A DNA stretch of 64,000 bases. Origin: Pantoea phytobeneficialis (lineage in GTDB: Bacteria; Pseudomonadota; Gammaproteobacteria; Enterobacterales; Enterobacteriaceae). Within the stretch, counting starts at the first letter, position 1; each line of letters begins with the position of its first letter. Location of the stretch: the NCBI RefSeq assembly GCF_009728735.1, contig NZ_CP024639.1, forward strand, positions 62,001 to 126,000. The letters run 5' to 3'. Of the stretch, positions 26,451 through 34,755 are shown in pieces. Under the pieces are notes generated by a model that ran no database searches, had not been told where the DNA came from, and was given only the letters and a program-made list of their open reading frames with translations. The position numbers and the translations under genes are program-made.

Positions 26451-27323
26451 ATGAAGCTTGAGGACATTGAGGTCTTTGTCGAAGCCGTGCAAATTGGCAG
26501 CCTCGCAGGCGCTGCCCGACGGCTCTCACTGAGTTCAATGGCGGCGTCCAGAAGCCTGAACAACCTCGAAACGGAGCTCAATGTAAGGCTGGTGCACCGC
26601 ACCACGCGGGCACTCTCACTCACCAGCGACGGCGAGACATTTTACCCCCACGCACTGTCTTTACTGGAGGGACGAGCCAACGCGTTGGCCGATCTTCGAC
26701 CGGCAGGGAGTGCCCTTACGGGACATCTACGGATAACGGCATCGGCAGCATTTGGCAGAAAGGTTGTAGCACCGATGCTTCCCACATTTATGCTTCAACA
26801 TCCCTCATTACGTGTCGATTTAGTTACCACTGATGAACAGGTGGATATTGTTGGCAAAGGGATTGATGTTGCGATACGCATCGCTCCACTGCGCGATAAT
26901 CGATTGGTCGCGCGACGACTGGCTGATAACCCGCGCGTGCTTTGCGCGTCACCGGCTTACCTGAGCGCATATGGTTCACCAAGGTCAGTCACTGATCTGA
27001 TTGCTCATCATTGCCTGCCCACTATCGGCACATCGCATTGGGCCTTCCTGGGTGGTGAGAAGAATTTCAGGCAGAAGGTGTCTGGGCGCTTTTCAGCTAA
27101 CTCGGTTGAAGCCATATACGAAGCCTGTGCGGGCGGCCTTGGCATCGCCAACCTCTCCCAATGGTACGTCGAACCCTTTATTGAGGCAGGCGTGATCCAG
27201 AAAGTAGTACTTGAAGATGCCAGGCCGGAACCGTTAGGTATCTGGGCCGTTTATCCAACTTCCCGGCTTGTTCCCTTAAAGGTGAGAATGTTTGTCGAAG
27301 CGCTGGAACATCACTTCACATAA
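26451..27323 (+). CDS. LysR-family transcriptional regulator
   Basis: A 290-residue regulator. The N-terminal helix-turn-helix (GSLAGAARRLSLSSMAASRSL) is of the CrgA/DsdC-like subgroup that has LVHRTTRALSLTSDGETFY. The effector domain follows. It is divergent from the MBL-fold hydrolase gene with about 200 bases between, so it probably regulates the hydrolase pair. Confidence 0.88.
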   Translation: MKLEDIEVFVEAVQIGSLAGAARRLSLSSMAASRSLNNLETELNVRLVHRTTRALSLTSDGETFYPHALSLLEGRANALADLRPAGSALTGHLRITASAAFGRKVVAPMLPTFMLQHPSLRVDLVTTDEQVDIVGKGIDVAIRIAPLRDNRLVARRLADNPRVLCASPAYLSAYGSPRSVTDLIAHHCLPTIGTSHWAFLGGEKNFRQKVSGRFSANSVEAIYEACAGGLGIANLSQWYVEPFIEAGVIQKVVLEDARPEPLGIWAVYPTSRLVPLKVRMFVEALEHHFT

Positions 27324-27364
27324 CGGTTCGGACATGAAGTCACATGTAATTTGGGATTCCCCAC

Positions 27365-27697
27365 TTACATTTCCCAATGATCATCTACCCATGAAGCAGG
27401 GCAATCATCAATTTGTACTTCCCAAACTGCCGTTGGTAATGCAGATGTTAAATGAGTAAGAGCTTTCAGCCAGTAAATAACCGACTCAACTATTATCGTT
27501 TCATCACAATAAGGAAGTTTGGTTGCCCCCTCAAGTATGTATTCTTCTGATGGCTTCCGGTAAAATGATAGCGTTTCACCTTCATTTTTATAAGGAAAAC
27601 CTTGATTAAACATGTCTGCAATGGCCAAGAGACTAACATTTTCAGCCGTTGTAATGGGTGAATTTCTTTTAGCTGAATAATAAATAGATACGCTCAT
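27365..27697 (-). CDS. Hypothetical protein (immunity-protein-like size and context)
   Basis: A 110-residue soluble acidic protein that I do not recognise. It is AT-rich compared with its neighbours. The start at 27697 follows GGGGAAAG; two in-frame ATG codons upstream lack such a signal. Together with the next two unknown genes it forms an AT-rich patch on one strand. Length, acidity and Trp-rich end (SWVDDHWEM) resemble immunity proteins of polymorphic toxins, but no family can be named. Confidence 0.5.
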   Translation of the reverse strand: MSVSIYYSAKRNSPITTAENVSLLAIADMFNQGFPYKNEGETLSFYRKPSEEYILEGATKLPYCDETIIVESVIYWLKALTHLTSALPTAVWEVQIDDCPASWVDDHWEM

Positions 27698-27822
27698 ACT
27701 TTCCCCACAGAAATTCATATGCTTGAATAAAAAACACAACCGCGATTTAAACCGACATCCTCAGCGGGAAATGTTCCCATTTTAAATTTCATCAGCAAAT
27801 CTAATAATTTCATAATTACCAT

Positions 27823-28311
27823 TCACTGACAATATTTTTCGTTCATCTCATTAAATGACCTAATCTGCAAGCGATACTCATCAACCAGGAACCTATCATC
27901 AATTGTGTATGCAATGGGGCGACGTGAGTATTTAACGTTTAATATCAGGTGATAGCGCTCTGAGGAGATAAATCTGACACCTATTTTTCGGTTGATTTTT
28001 GTTCGGCCAGAAATGATTCCGCACACATAATCCGCACCCTCAAAGCGATGAGTGCTTATCTGAGAGAATGATATTGGCTTAGAGAAATCAATATCACTAT
28101 CGCAAAACCCTAACATCATTTTCTTATTTCGTTCATTTGAAATGTCTTTTGCAACAAGATCTTTGAATAAAGAGCAACTTTCCGAGGAGCTTGCTACCTT
28201 TTCAAGAAAGCCAATCACATATGGCTTAATGTTTTCATACTGGAGATTCTCCTGGCCATACGATAATGGAACGATAGCGAATAGAATCAATGCTGTTAGA
28301 AAAATTCTCAT
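27823..28311 (-). CDS. Exported hypothetical protein
   Basis: A 162-residue protein with a clear Sec signal peptide (MRIFLTALILFAIVPLSYG, cleavage near residue 19) and a mature part with four cysteines that could form disulphides in the periplasm. No family recognised. AT-rich, on the same strand as the genes at 27365 and 28488. Confidence 0.55.
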   Translation of the reverse strand: MRIFLTALILFAIVPLSYGQENLQYENIKPYVIGFLEKVASSSESCSLFKDLVAKDISNERNKKMMLGFCDSDIDFSKPISFSQISTHRFEGADYVCGIISGRTKINRKIGVRFISSERYHLILNVKYSRRPIAYTIDDRFLVDEYRLQIRSFNEMNEKYCQ

Positions 28312-28487
28312 GGGCCTTCTTCCGTGAACAGATATCCATGTTACATCGGCAAAAAATCATCTAACTTTAACCACCCGTGAGCACCAGTCACTTCAGGCAC
28401 CTGAATTGCATTGTGCCGCTCCGTTTTGATTATTGAGGGGCGCTGTATGTTTACTAATCAGCAACAGGAAACCGTCAATGTGGCTTC

Positions 28488-28991
28488 CTAACGGGTAAAA
28501 GTTCTTTTTACACGAACTGATGTGATGAAGTATGGAATCCAGATAAGAGCCGTTATCACATTTCTAAAAACAGGAACAAGCTCATTATATCCAATTTTAG
28601 CGCTGGGGATTAACCGGTAAAGCATATAGACATTCAGTGACATCGTCGCCACGACTGATATCAAAAAGAAAATGAAAAGCTTTGGCAGCAGCTTTTTTTT
28701 CTTTAAAAAAAACGAAAGAACAGTGACTGAGAACAAGAACTCCCCGATATAAATAGCAATGGAGAGTATGAAGAATATTTTTGCATTTGCATTCAGTTGC
28801 GCATAGTTTTCTGTCAAAAATTTAAACGCATCTGTCATTACAAACAGATAAGAAGCAGCAGTAACGATCAGTCCTATGAGGGGTAAAAACAGAAACCCGC
28901 CAATTTTCCTGAAGTGCTTTTCTTCACATTTATCGCAAAACTCTCTGTCCTGAGGTATTTCCACCCCACACTTTGTGCATCCCCATTCCAT
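28488..28991 (-). CDS. DUF2569-like membrane protein with N-terminal zinc ribbon
   Basis: A 167-residue protein. Residues 5-22 contain CTKCGVEIPQDREFCDKC, a four-cysteine zinc-ribbon. Next is KIGGFLFLPLIGLIVT, a DUF2569-like first helix, then three more hydrophobic segments (about 81-107, 111-133 and 140-160). An inner-membrane protein of unknown function. AT-rich. Confidence 0.65.
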   Translation of the reverse strand: MEWGCTKCGVEIPQDREFCDKCEEKHFRKIGGFLFLPLIGLIVTAASYLFVMTDAFKFLTENYAQLNANAKIFFILSIAIYIGEFLFSVTVLSFFLKKKKLLPKLFIFFLISVVATMSLNVYMLYRLIPSAKIGYNELVPVFRNVITALIWIPYFITSVRVKRTFTR

Positions 28992-29343
28992 ATATTGACC
29001 TTAGAAATATTTATATCGTTATTATTATATTATGCGATCAGTGTCGTGGGCGCAACCGCATCGAAAGTAATGCATGCAATACTGATCATATCAGAATAAA
29101 TTTGAGTTAGGGTGAATATTCACAGTGTCGGTAATCATCTTGCCGAAGGCGCTCAGATACTCGTCACCTTCTGGCAACGCATTGTGCTAAATTTTTCGCT
29201 CCTCTTGCCGATTATGTTCCAGTACCCTGGGTGAAGCTCGTATGTTGGAAATAGCATGTGGATTAATGAAATTCATCCTTGTGTTAACACAACATTATTG
29301 ATAAATAAAAGCCATCATAAATGTTTATAGAGGGAGTTATCTC
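28992..29343. other. Non-coding gap before the HEAT-like gene
   Basis: About 350 AT-rich bases between divergent genes. I see no supported coding frame, RNA or repeat. A ribosome site (AGAGGGAG) lies just before the ATG at 29344. Confidence 0.4.
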
Positions 29344-30356
29344 ATGTCACTTGAGGACAGTCTTCAACAGGAAGTTATTTCTTCTATAAAAAAATCATTA
29401 AGTTTTAATAGCTTTTATCAGAGAATCAGACCCGACATCACCGCATTTATTGCCGCAACGTCAAAACTTCCACTAAAAAAATTAGATGAGTGGGAGCGTC
29501 TTATCCGCTGGACAATTTACGCGTCGGCACAAGCATCTGCAAAGCGAAATGGCGATGCAAAAAAACAGCAATTTGGTTCTCTTTCCTGGCTGGATGTATG
29601 CAATGCTGATGGTTTCAAACGGGAGAGAGCATTACGGACATTAACAGGCGGCGCACCAAACAGTTTCGTGTTCGCGTTGGCAATACGACGGCTAAATGAC
29701 TGGGTTACTCAGGTAAGGGCTGCGGCATGTGACAGGTTGCTGTTAATCGCTGAGTTAACAGATCCGGAAATCATCATAGACGTCTTATTCATTACATTTC
29801 CCTATTGGGATTCATGGGGAAGAATGGGGAGTACAGAAAAAGATATTCTGATGAAAATGGTGACATTGGAGAAAATAGCCGAATCACTAAAAAAACGGCT
29901 GATAACATCCCCTTCAGGACCTGTTGCTACCATATTCTCTCAGGCAGGACGTACTGAAGCGTTAGATTCTTTTCTGGGCGAAATTGCTGAGTTATCAGTT
30001 CAACCCTCCCTGCGAGCAAAAGCATATCGTTGCCAGTTTGAAGGGAAGATTGTTTGGGTTGAAGGCATGGCATGGCATGGCAGTGGATAGACAAAGTATA
30101 TGGAATACAACGCCTCACTCCGGTTTTGAATGAACGCAAGATTTCCCCAACCAGGCCTTTTCTTGAAAACTTAAAAATGGCAGCAACTGATCGCTCTCCA
30201 ATGGTTCGACGCATCGCCGGTGAAATGCTAATCAGGGAGTCAAAAAATCTTGGCGAGGAGGCATGCATATTGGCAAAGATATTGGCATCCGACAGATCAC
30301 CATCCGTCGCCGAGCGAGGTAAGTATGCATTAGCCGATTTAGAAAAGCAGGGATAA
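29344..30356 (+). pseudogene. HEAT-like repeat protein interrupted at a 5-bp tandem repeat
   Basis: The first frame (29344-30090) encodes 248 residues of helical repeats (for example PNSFVFALAIRRLNDWVTQV) and ends in WHGSG-stop. A second frame (30072-30356) continues with QWIDKVYGIQRLTPVLNE and more HEAT-like pairs (MVRRIAGEMLIRES, SVAERGKYALADL). The frames join perfectly if one of three tandem GGCAT units at 30064-30078 is removed, giving about 336 residues. So either the gene is off by slippage, or this is a base-calling or assembly error. The function is unknown; a comparable repeat protein lies in the RNA-repair operon but shows no evident close similarity. Confidence 0.75.
30064..30083. 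repeat. 5-bp tandem repeat (GGCAT)3 in the HEAT-like gene
   Basis: Three exact GGCAT units followed by GGCAG. Removing one unit restores a single frame through both halves of the gene. A 5-bp unit changes the frame with each gain or loss, as expected for a phase-variable site. Confidence 0.85.
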
Positions 30357-30568
30357 TACTCTGTCTCGCTCCATGCCAGGCGTGTTCATGCGTTGTGCCA
30401 GACAATTTCATTCTGTCGTCCGGCAAGCGTCGTGTTGAAACATTTATGTGGTTCGGTAACCAAGATATTCAGTAAACTGTTTCACCGCCCGAGAGATTGT
30501 GTTTCTGTTTCTGAAAGCCAGCCCGATACGGCGGTAAGGTGCTATGTCTATCTCCCGGGTAATAGCCT

Positions 30569-31171
30569 TTACTTATTAACGCCTGGAGTAGTCTCAGAAT
30601 TTTCGACCTTTGCTTTTACGGCCATTAATATCCTCTTGCGGATCCAACCACTTCCTGCACGGATTGCCAGCCAGTAAGCAGCCATTCTGCACTGCGTGGC
30701 CAGATCCGGACAGTAGATGAACGTTTCTGTACAAAGCTCATGCTGGCCTGCCATAAGCTGCCTAACCCGATAACGCAGCAGCAGCTTTGCGCTACCCGGT
30801 TCGAGATAAGCACAGGCATTCGGCACCGGTTCCAGGCCGAAATCTGCCCGCCAAAATTGCCCCCTTAAACCAAAGCACAGCTCAGATGCGGAGCTGACTA
30901 AAGGGGTAAAACTGTGCAGCCCAAAGCTGTTAAAGGCTTCATCAGGCGGATTAAATCGGAGCTTTTGCGGAAACTGTCGTACCAACATTAATGCCCGAAT
31001 CACTCTATCCTGCCGAATATCAAATTCTGTCACTGCCGACAGGATTTTTTCCGGGACGGAAGTATGAATGACAGCCAGATGTTTTTCATGAAACTGGAAT
31101 TCAGGCAGGTAAAAAGGAACATCTCGCCATTCAGCCAGCGCTTTACGTGTAACAAATCCCGTCTTTAACAT
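30569..31171 (-). CDS. Hypothetical protein (possible lipid- or ligand-binding fold)
   Basis: A 200-residue soluble protein I cannot assign. It has features seen in START-like or DUF-type enzymes (FGLHSFTPLVSSASELCFGLRG in the centre), but no catalytic motif is clear. It begins 32 bases after the stop of the WYL regulator gene on the same strand, so the two are probably cotranscribed. Confidence 0.55.
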   Translation of the reverse strand: MLKTGFVTRKALAEWRDVPFYLPEFQFHEKHLAVIHTSVPEKILSAVTEFDIRQDRVIRALMLVRQFPQKLRFNPPDEAFNSFGLHSFTPLVSSASELCFGLRGQFWRADFGLEPVPNACAYLEPGSAKLLLRYRVRQLMAGQHELCTETFIYCPDLATQCRMAAYWLAIRAGSGWIRKRILMAVKAKVENSETTPGVNK

Positions 31172-31202
31172 GCTGAAATCCCTTTATTCCGCAATATCGG
31201 TA

Positions 31203-31898
31203 CTACTTGAATCGTAGTAACTTTGCTTCACGCCATTGTTCCCATCGAGCCCTGAGAACCGTTCTATTCATGCCTGCGTATTCATCCAGCCTAACCACAC
31301 TGATTAAGCGGTCGGTACGAAAATGTCGAAAATCCTTTTTATTTTCACACCAGGCAATCAGAAGGCAATGAGTAAGATCATATCCAAGCACAACCGGCCA
31401 GACGACCCTTTTAGAGACCTTTCCTTCAGCCGAGCGGTACTCAAGCAGCAGTTTTTTACTGTCGCGAATGGCGGCCCGGATTTGGCGCGTGTCGGTTTTA
31501 TTCGCGCCAGTTTCCTCTGGTTTCACCGCCACCGCAGAATGATGTAAAAACTGCATCATCTTTCCGGGGATTACTGATGCTATCTTCGACAAAACATCGT
31601 TTGCATTGTTGGCAAGGGTGGCATCTGGTAATCGTTGCACCAACTGAACGCCAAGACAAACAGCTTCAAGTTCCTCTGCGGTGAACATTAACGGGGGGAG
31701 ATCGTAATATTCACTGAGCCTGTATCCCGTGCCAGCCTCTCCTTCGACCGGTACACGTTGACCTGCCAAATCCGCTATATCCCGATAAATGGTGCGTTTA
31801 GAAACCTCAAGTTCCTCTGCAAGCCTGGCAGCGGTTACCGGAAGTTTTGTCCGTCGAAGTATCTGGATGATCTGAAAAAGCCGATCTGCACGCCGCAT
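31203..31898 (-). CDS. YafY-type HTH and WYL-domain regulator
   Basis: A 231-residue regulator. The N-terminal HTH_11 (LPVTAARLAEELEVSKRTIY) and the WYL domain at about 130-210 (LLLEYRSAEGKVSKRVVWP, then WCENKKDFRHFRTDRL) are both visible. Such proteins often sense small ligands or nucleic acid. It is divergent from a VOC-family gene 90 bases away, which is its likely target. Confidence 0.85.
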   Translation of the reverse strand: MRRADRLFQIIQILRRTKLPVTAARLAEELEVSKRTIYRDIADLAGQRVPVEGEAGTGYRLSEYYDLPPLMFTAEELEAVCLGVQLVQRLPDATLANNANDVLSKIASVIPGKMMQFLHHSAVAVKPEETGANKTDTRQIRAAIRDSKKLLLEYRSAEGKVSKRVVWPVVLGYDLTHCLLIAWCENKKDFRHFRTDRLISVVRLDEYAGMNRTVLRARWEQWREAKLLRFK

Positions 31899-31988
31899 TT
31901 TTTTGTCCCTGTTGCCACCACGTTGTCAGCAGACCTGAACGATGATGCTCCCGGAGGCTGTACTTCTTGCAGCCAGGAGGGATCAACC

Positions 31989-32387
31989 GTGAAATTAGTA
32001 TCAATACGTCTTATCGTACAAGACATCAAAGAAGTTGTTAATTTCTATGAAGTAGTTACGGGTTATCAGGCTGAATGGCATGCCCCGGTGTTCGCTGAAA
32101 TCATCACTCCGGTGGCCGTTATCGCGATAGGGAGCGTGGAAACGGTCGTGTTGTTCAAAGAAGATTGCGCCCGGCCAGCCTGCAACCAATCCGCCATTCT
32201 TGAATTTATGGTCAGGGATATTGATAAGGAGTTTATGAGATTGAAGGAATATGGTCTGGAGTTTGTCCATCCACCTAAAAATATGCCCTGGGGAAACAGA
32301 ACCCTGCAAATTCGCGATCCTGAAGGAACGCTGGTATCACTTTTTACCCCGATGACACCAGCTGCCATCAATCGCTTTCAACGATGA
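31989..32387 (+). CDS. VOC-family glyoxalase-like protein
   Basis: A 132-residue VOC protein: KLVSIRLIVQDIKEVVNFYE at the start and NRTLQIRDPEGTLVSLFTP near the end. The first metal-binding His is replaced (SIRLIV), so it may be non-metal or use another ligand. The start is GTG at 31989 after AGGAGG, the strongest ribosome site nearby; a longer frame from 31758 overlaps the divergent WYL gene and is unlikely. WYL and VOC gene pairs are common in enterobacteria, where the VOC protein may bind drugs or metabolites. Confidence 0.8.
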   Translation: MKLVSIRLIVQDIKEVVNFYEVVTGYQAEWHAPVFAEIITPVAVIAIGSVETVVLFKEDCARPACNQSAILEFMVRDIDKEFMRLKEYGLEFVHPPKNMPWGNRTLQIRDPEGTLVSLFTPMTPAAINRFQR

Positions 32388-32462
32388 CGACATGTCCGTT
32401 TCTATTCAGGGCTACGCGGCCCTGAATGCTGACCGCTTCATTTCACTGAATATGATTGGTCG

Positions 32463-32930
32463 TCAGCGGCTATTTTTGCCACGAAGGTAAATATCAGGTC
32501 GGGTAATGGTCCACGCATAGTTTTCTTTATTGACGGGTTCATAGCCAAACTTTTCATAGAGCCAAGGCGCGGTTGTTGTGAACAACATGATCCGGCGAAG
32601 TTTCTCAAAAACCGGGTGGCGATGAATACACTCCATAAGCCATCTTCCAAGCCCATCTCCCTGATATTCCTCTAATACGTACACATCGCAGAGGTAAGCG
32701 AAGGTCGCATAATCCGTTATCAGACGAGCAAAGCCTATTTGGGCCTCATTATGATAAATACCAAAGTTCAGGCTGTTCTTTGTTGAAGCAGTAACGGTTT
32801 CAACATCGATTCCTTTAGCCCATGTGGATCTCGTCAGGTAATTGTGTACAGCCGGTATGTCTAGCTTTTCGCTGTCTGTACTTACCAGATAATTCTTTTC
32901 TCGCCATTCATAAATCGCTGAAATGCTCAT
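32463..32930 (-). CDS. GNAT-family N-acetyltransferase
   Basis: A 155-residue acetyltransferase with the acetyl-CoA loop EEYQGDGLGRWLMECI and the preceding CDVYVL strand. The frame extends to 33059, but the MSISAIYEW start at 32930 matches family length. Substrate unknown. Confidence 0.8.
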   Translation of the reverse strand: MSISAIYEWREKNYLVSTDSEKLDIPAVHNYLTRSTWAKGIDVETVTASTKNSLNFGIYHNEAQIGFARLITDYATFAYLCDVYVLEEYQGDGLGRWLMECIHRHPVFEKLRRIMLFTTTAPWLYEKFGYEPVNKENYAWTITRPDIYLRGKNSR

Positions 32931-33082
32931 TTTTATACCTGTCCAATGGTCAGGGAGAATTTTTTCTTTTGATTCAAGCAATGCAACCAGGGCAGGGATC
33001 GATACTCTGGCCCGCTTTTGCGCACAGTTGCCCGGAGGTGTTGTCACAGGCAGCATCATGACAGAAGCGGACGTGACGGGTT

Positions 33083-33430
33083 CTATTTCTTCTTGTTAAG
33101 CATCGACTTTAAATCGGCAAAGGGATTATAGGTTGCAGCGCCAACATCCTTTTGGGCATCCTCCCCCGCCACAACGCTTGTGCCGTAAAGGTCAGCTTCG
33201 GTGTACTTTGAGTGTTCGTGGTCATGACAATACAGACACAACAACTCCCAGTTGCTGCCATCCTCTGGGTTATTGGTGTGGTCGTGATCGATATGGTGAA
33301 CCGTTAATTCGCGTAGGTTTGAATAAACAAACTCCCGCGAGCATCGTCCACACACCCAAGGATAGATTTTTAATGCTTTCTCACGGTAACCGCTTTCGAG
33401 CCGCGAGTAGTTCTTCGGGATCAGGGCCAT
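33083..33430 (-). CDS. yajD: YajD-like HNH endonuclease domain protein
   Basis: A 115-residue protein nearly identical to E. coli YajD: ALIPKNYSRLESGYREKALK, the CxxC of VCGRCSRE, the HHIDHDHTNNPEDGSNWELL HNH core and CLYCHDHEH. The HNH fold with zinc-binding cysteines predicts nuclease or nucleic-acid binding activity; the cellular role of YajD is unknown. The start is at MALIPK (33430) by homology; an upstream extension to 33526 is not supported. This gene is usually chromosomal, so the copy may be captured. Confidence 0.92.
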   Translation of the reverse strand: MALIPKNYSRLESGYREKALKIYPWVCGRCSREFVYSNLRELTVHHIDHDHTNNPEDGSNWELLCLYCHDHEHSKYTEADLYGTSVVAGEDAQKDVGAATYNPFADLKSMLNKKK

Positions 33431-33920
33431 TGCTAATGCCTCCGGCTGTAAAGATAAAATTTTATAAATTCTATCATGGAACAGAGGGCGGCAGGTTGTT
33501 GTAGTACGCTTCACACCCTGAGACACGCAACGCGTGTTTTATTGCTTTGGCTTTTCGAGTGTCAGTCGTCGAATCATAAAAACAGCAGCTGCAAAGACCG
33601 ATCAAATGACTGGCGCGAATCACGGTAGTTTAAATCCCAAAGATTTATGATGATTATCTCTTGTGGTGGCGACGCATAGTGAAGGCACAACACCGAAGCA
33701 GTCTGTTCGTTGCACTTCTCTCACCACCAAGTTATCCACAATCAAAGTGCATATCCCGCTCAATAGCCTGTGTATAAAAGCGTGCTTGCCAGATGGGCAG
33801 CCTCGTGAGCAAATGGGGGTTAATTATTAATCAGCAGACAGGTAAGTATCACCCTTGGTACAGAGCCATGACAGGAGTTAGCGCTGCATCGTGATATTTT
33901 TTACATTGTCGGTCGCCCGG
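33431..33920. other. Non-coding gap with a DnaA-box-like sequence
   Basis: About 490 bases with no supported gene. It contains TTATCCACA near 33732-33740, a perfect DnaA-box match. A single box far from the replication region may be chance. Confidence 0.4.
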
Positions 33921-34460
33921 TTATTCAATGTTACTCATTTGCCATGCTTGACGGCTTAGAGCAAACAGGAGACTCGGTGGTGCGTTTTCAACATCATAAA
34001 TGTCCCTGACAAACTTGAGACCTGATTTTTTGAGTACATTTTGAGATACAACATGGTGGGGCCTGACAATAGCGGCTATTTCAGCCAGGTTGAGCTCAGT
34101 AAAACCATGTTTTAGGGTAAAGTGCGCAAACTCCGTAGCATAACCTTTACCCCACGCGGCGGTTTCGAAGCGATAACCCAGATTGTTGACAGAAATATCA
34201 GCATATCTCCGAATACTCAGGCCACCAAACCCTATGATTCTTTGAGGATATTGCTTCTCGGTTATCGCCCACATCCCAAATCCATAGTCTGTCCAGTGCG
34301 TTAACCATCGAGCCAGAACAGATTCCGCATATTCCCTGTCAGGATAAGGTCCTGCTGGATTGAAGGTGTTAGTCGCCGGGTCTCCGTAAATGCGAAAGAG
34401 ATCCTCAACATCCCTTTGCCCTATTGGCCGCAGAGACAAACGGTCAGTTTCTGATGACAT
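33921..34460 (-). CDS. RimJ/RimL-type GNAT acetyltransferase
   Basis: A 179-residue protein of the ribosomal-protein or drug N-acetyltransferase group: TDRLSLRPIGQRDVEDLF at the start, IIGFGGLSI and YRFETAAWGKGYATEFA with the acetyl-CoA loop. Substrate unknown. No obvious operon partner; divergent from the GH42 gene 295 bases away. Confidence 0.85.
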   Translation of the reverse strand: MSSETDRLSLRPIGQRDVEDLFRIYGDPATNTFNPAGPYPDREYAESVLARWLTHWTDYGFGMWAITEKQYPQRIIGFGGLSIRRYADISVNNLGYRFETAAWGKGYATEFAHFTLKHGFTELNLAEIAAIVRPHHVVSQNVLKKSGLKFVRDIYDVENAPPSLLFALSRQAWQMSNIE

Positions 34461-34755
34461 AAAATACTCCTTTTTATTTTTGTCATTCTATCGATGAGTA
34501 ATGACTATCAGATTAAAACCTTACAGCAAGGATTTATCATACTGTTTCTTGGCCTATTACATCATCACATCAGACTGTTGATCACTTCCGGATAAAACCT
34601 GAGCTTTTTTTGTTTCAGATTCAGTGTTATGTGATGTCAATCATAAGACTGACGCGGAAGCGAGTTTCTCTATGTTGGCAGCGACATACTTTATCTTTCA
34701 CCGGATTCCTTCAGATAACGTACCGCCCTATCGGTACTGAGATGAGGGAAGTGCA

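Noticed and set aside
33732..33740. DnaA box as evidence of a second origin
   Set aside because: A single box with no iterons or initiator gene nearby is not enough.
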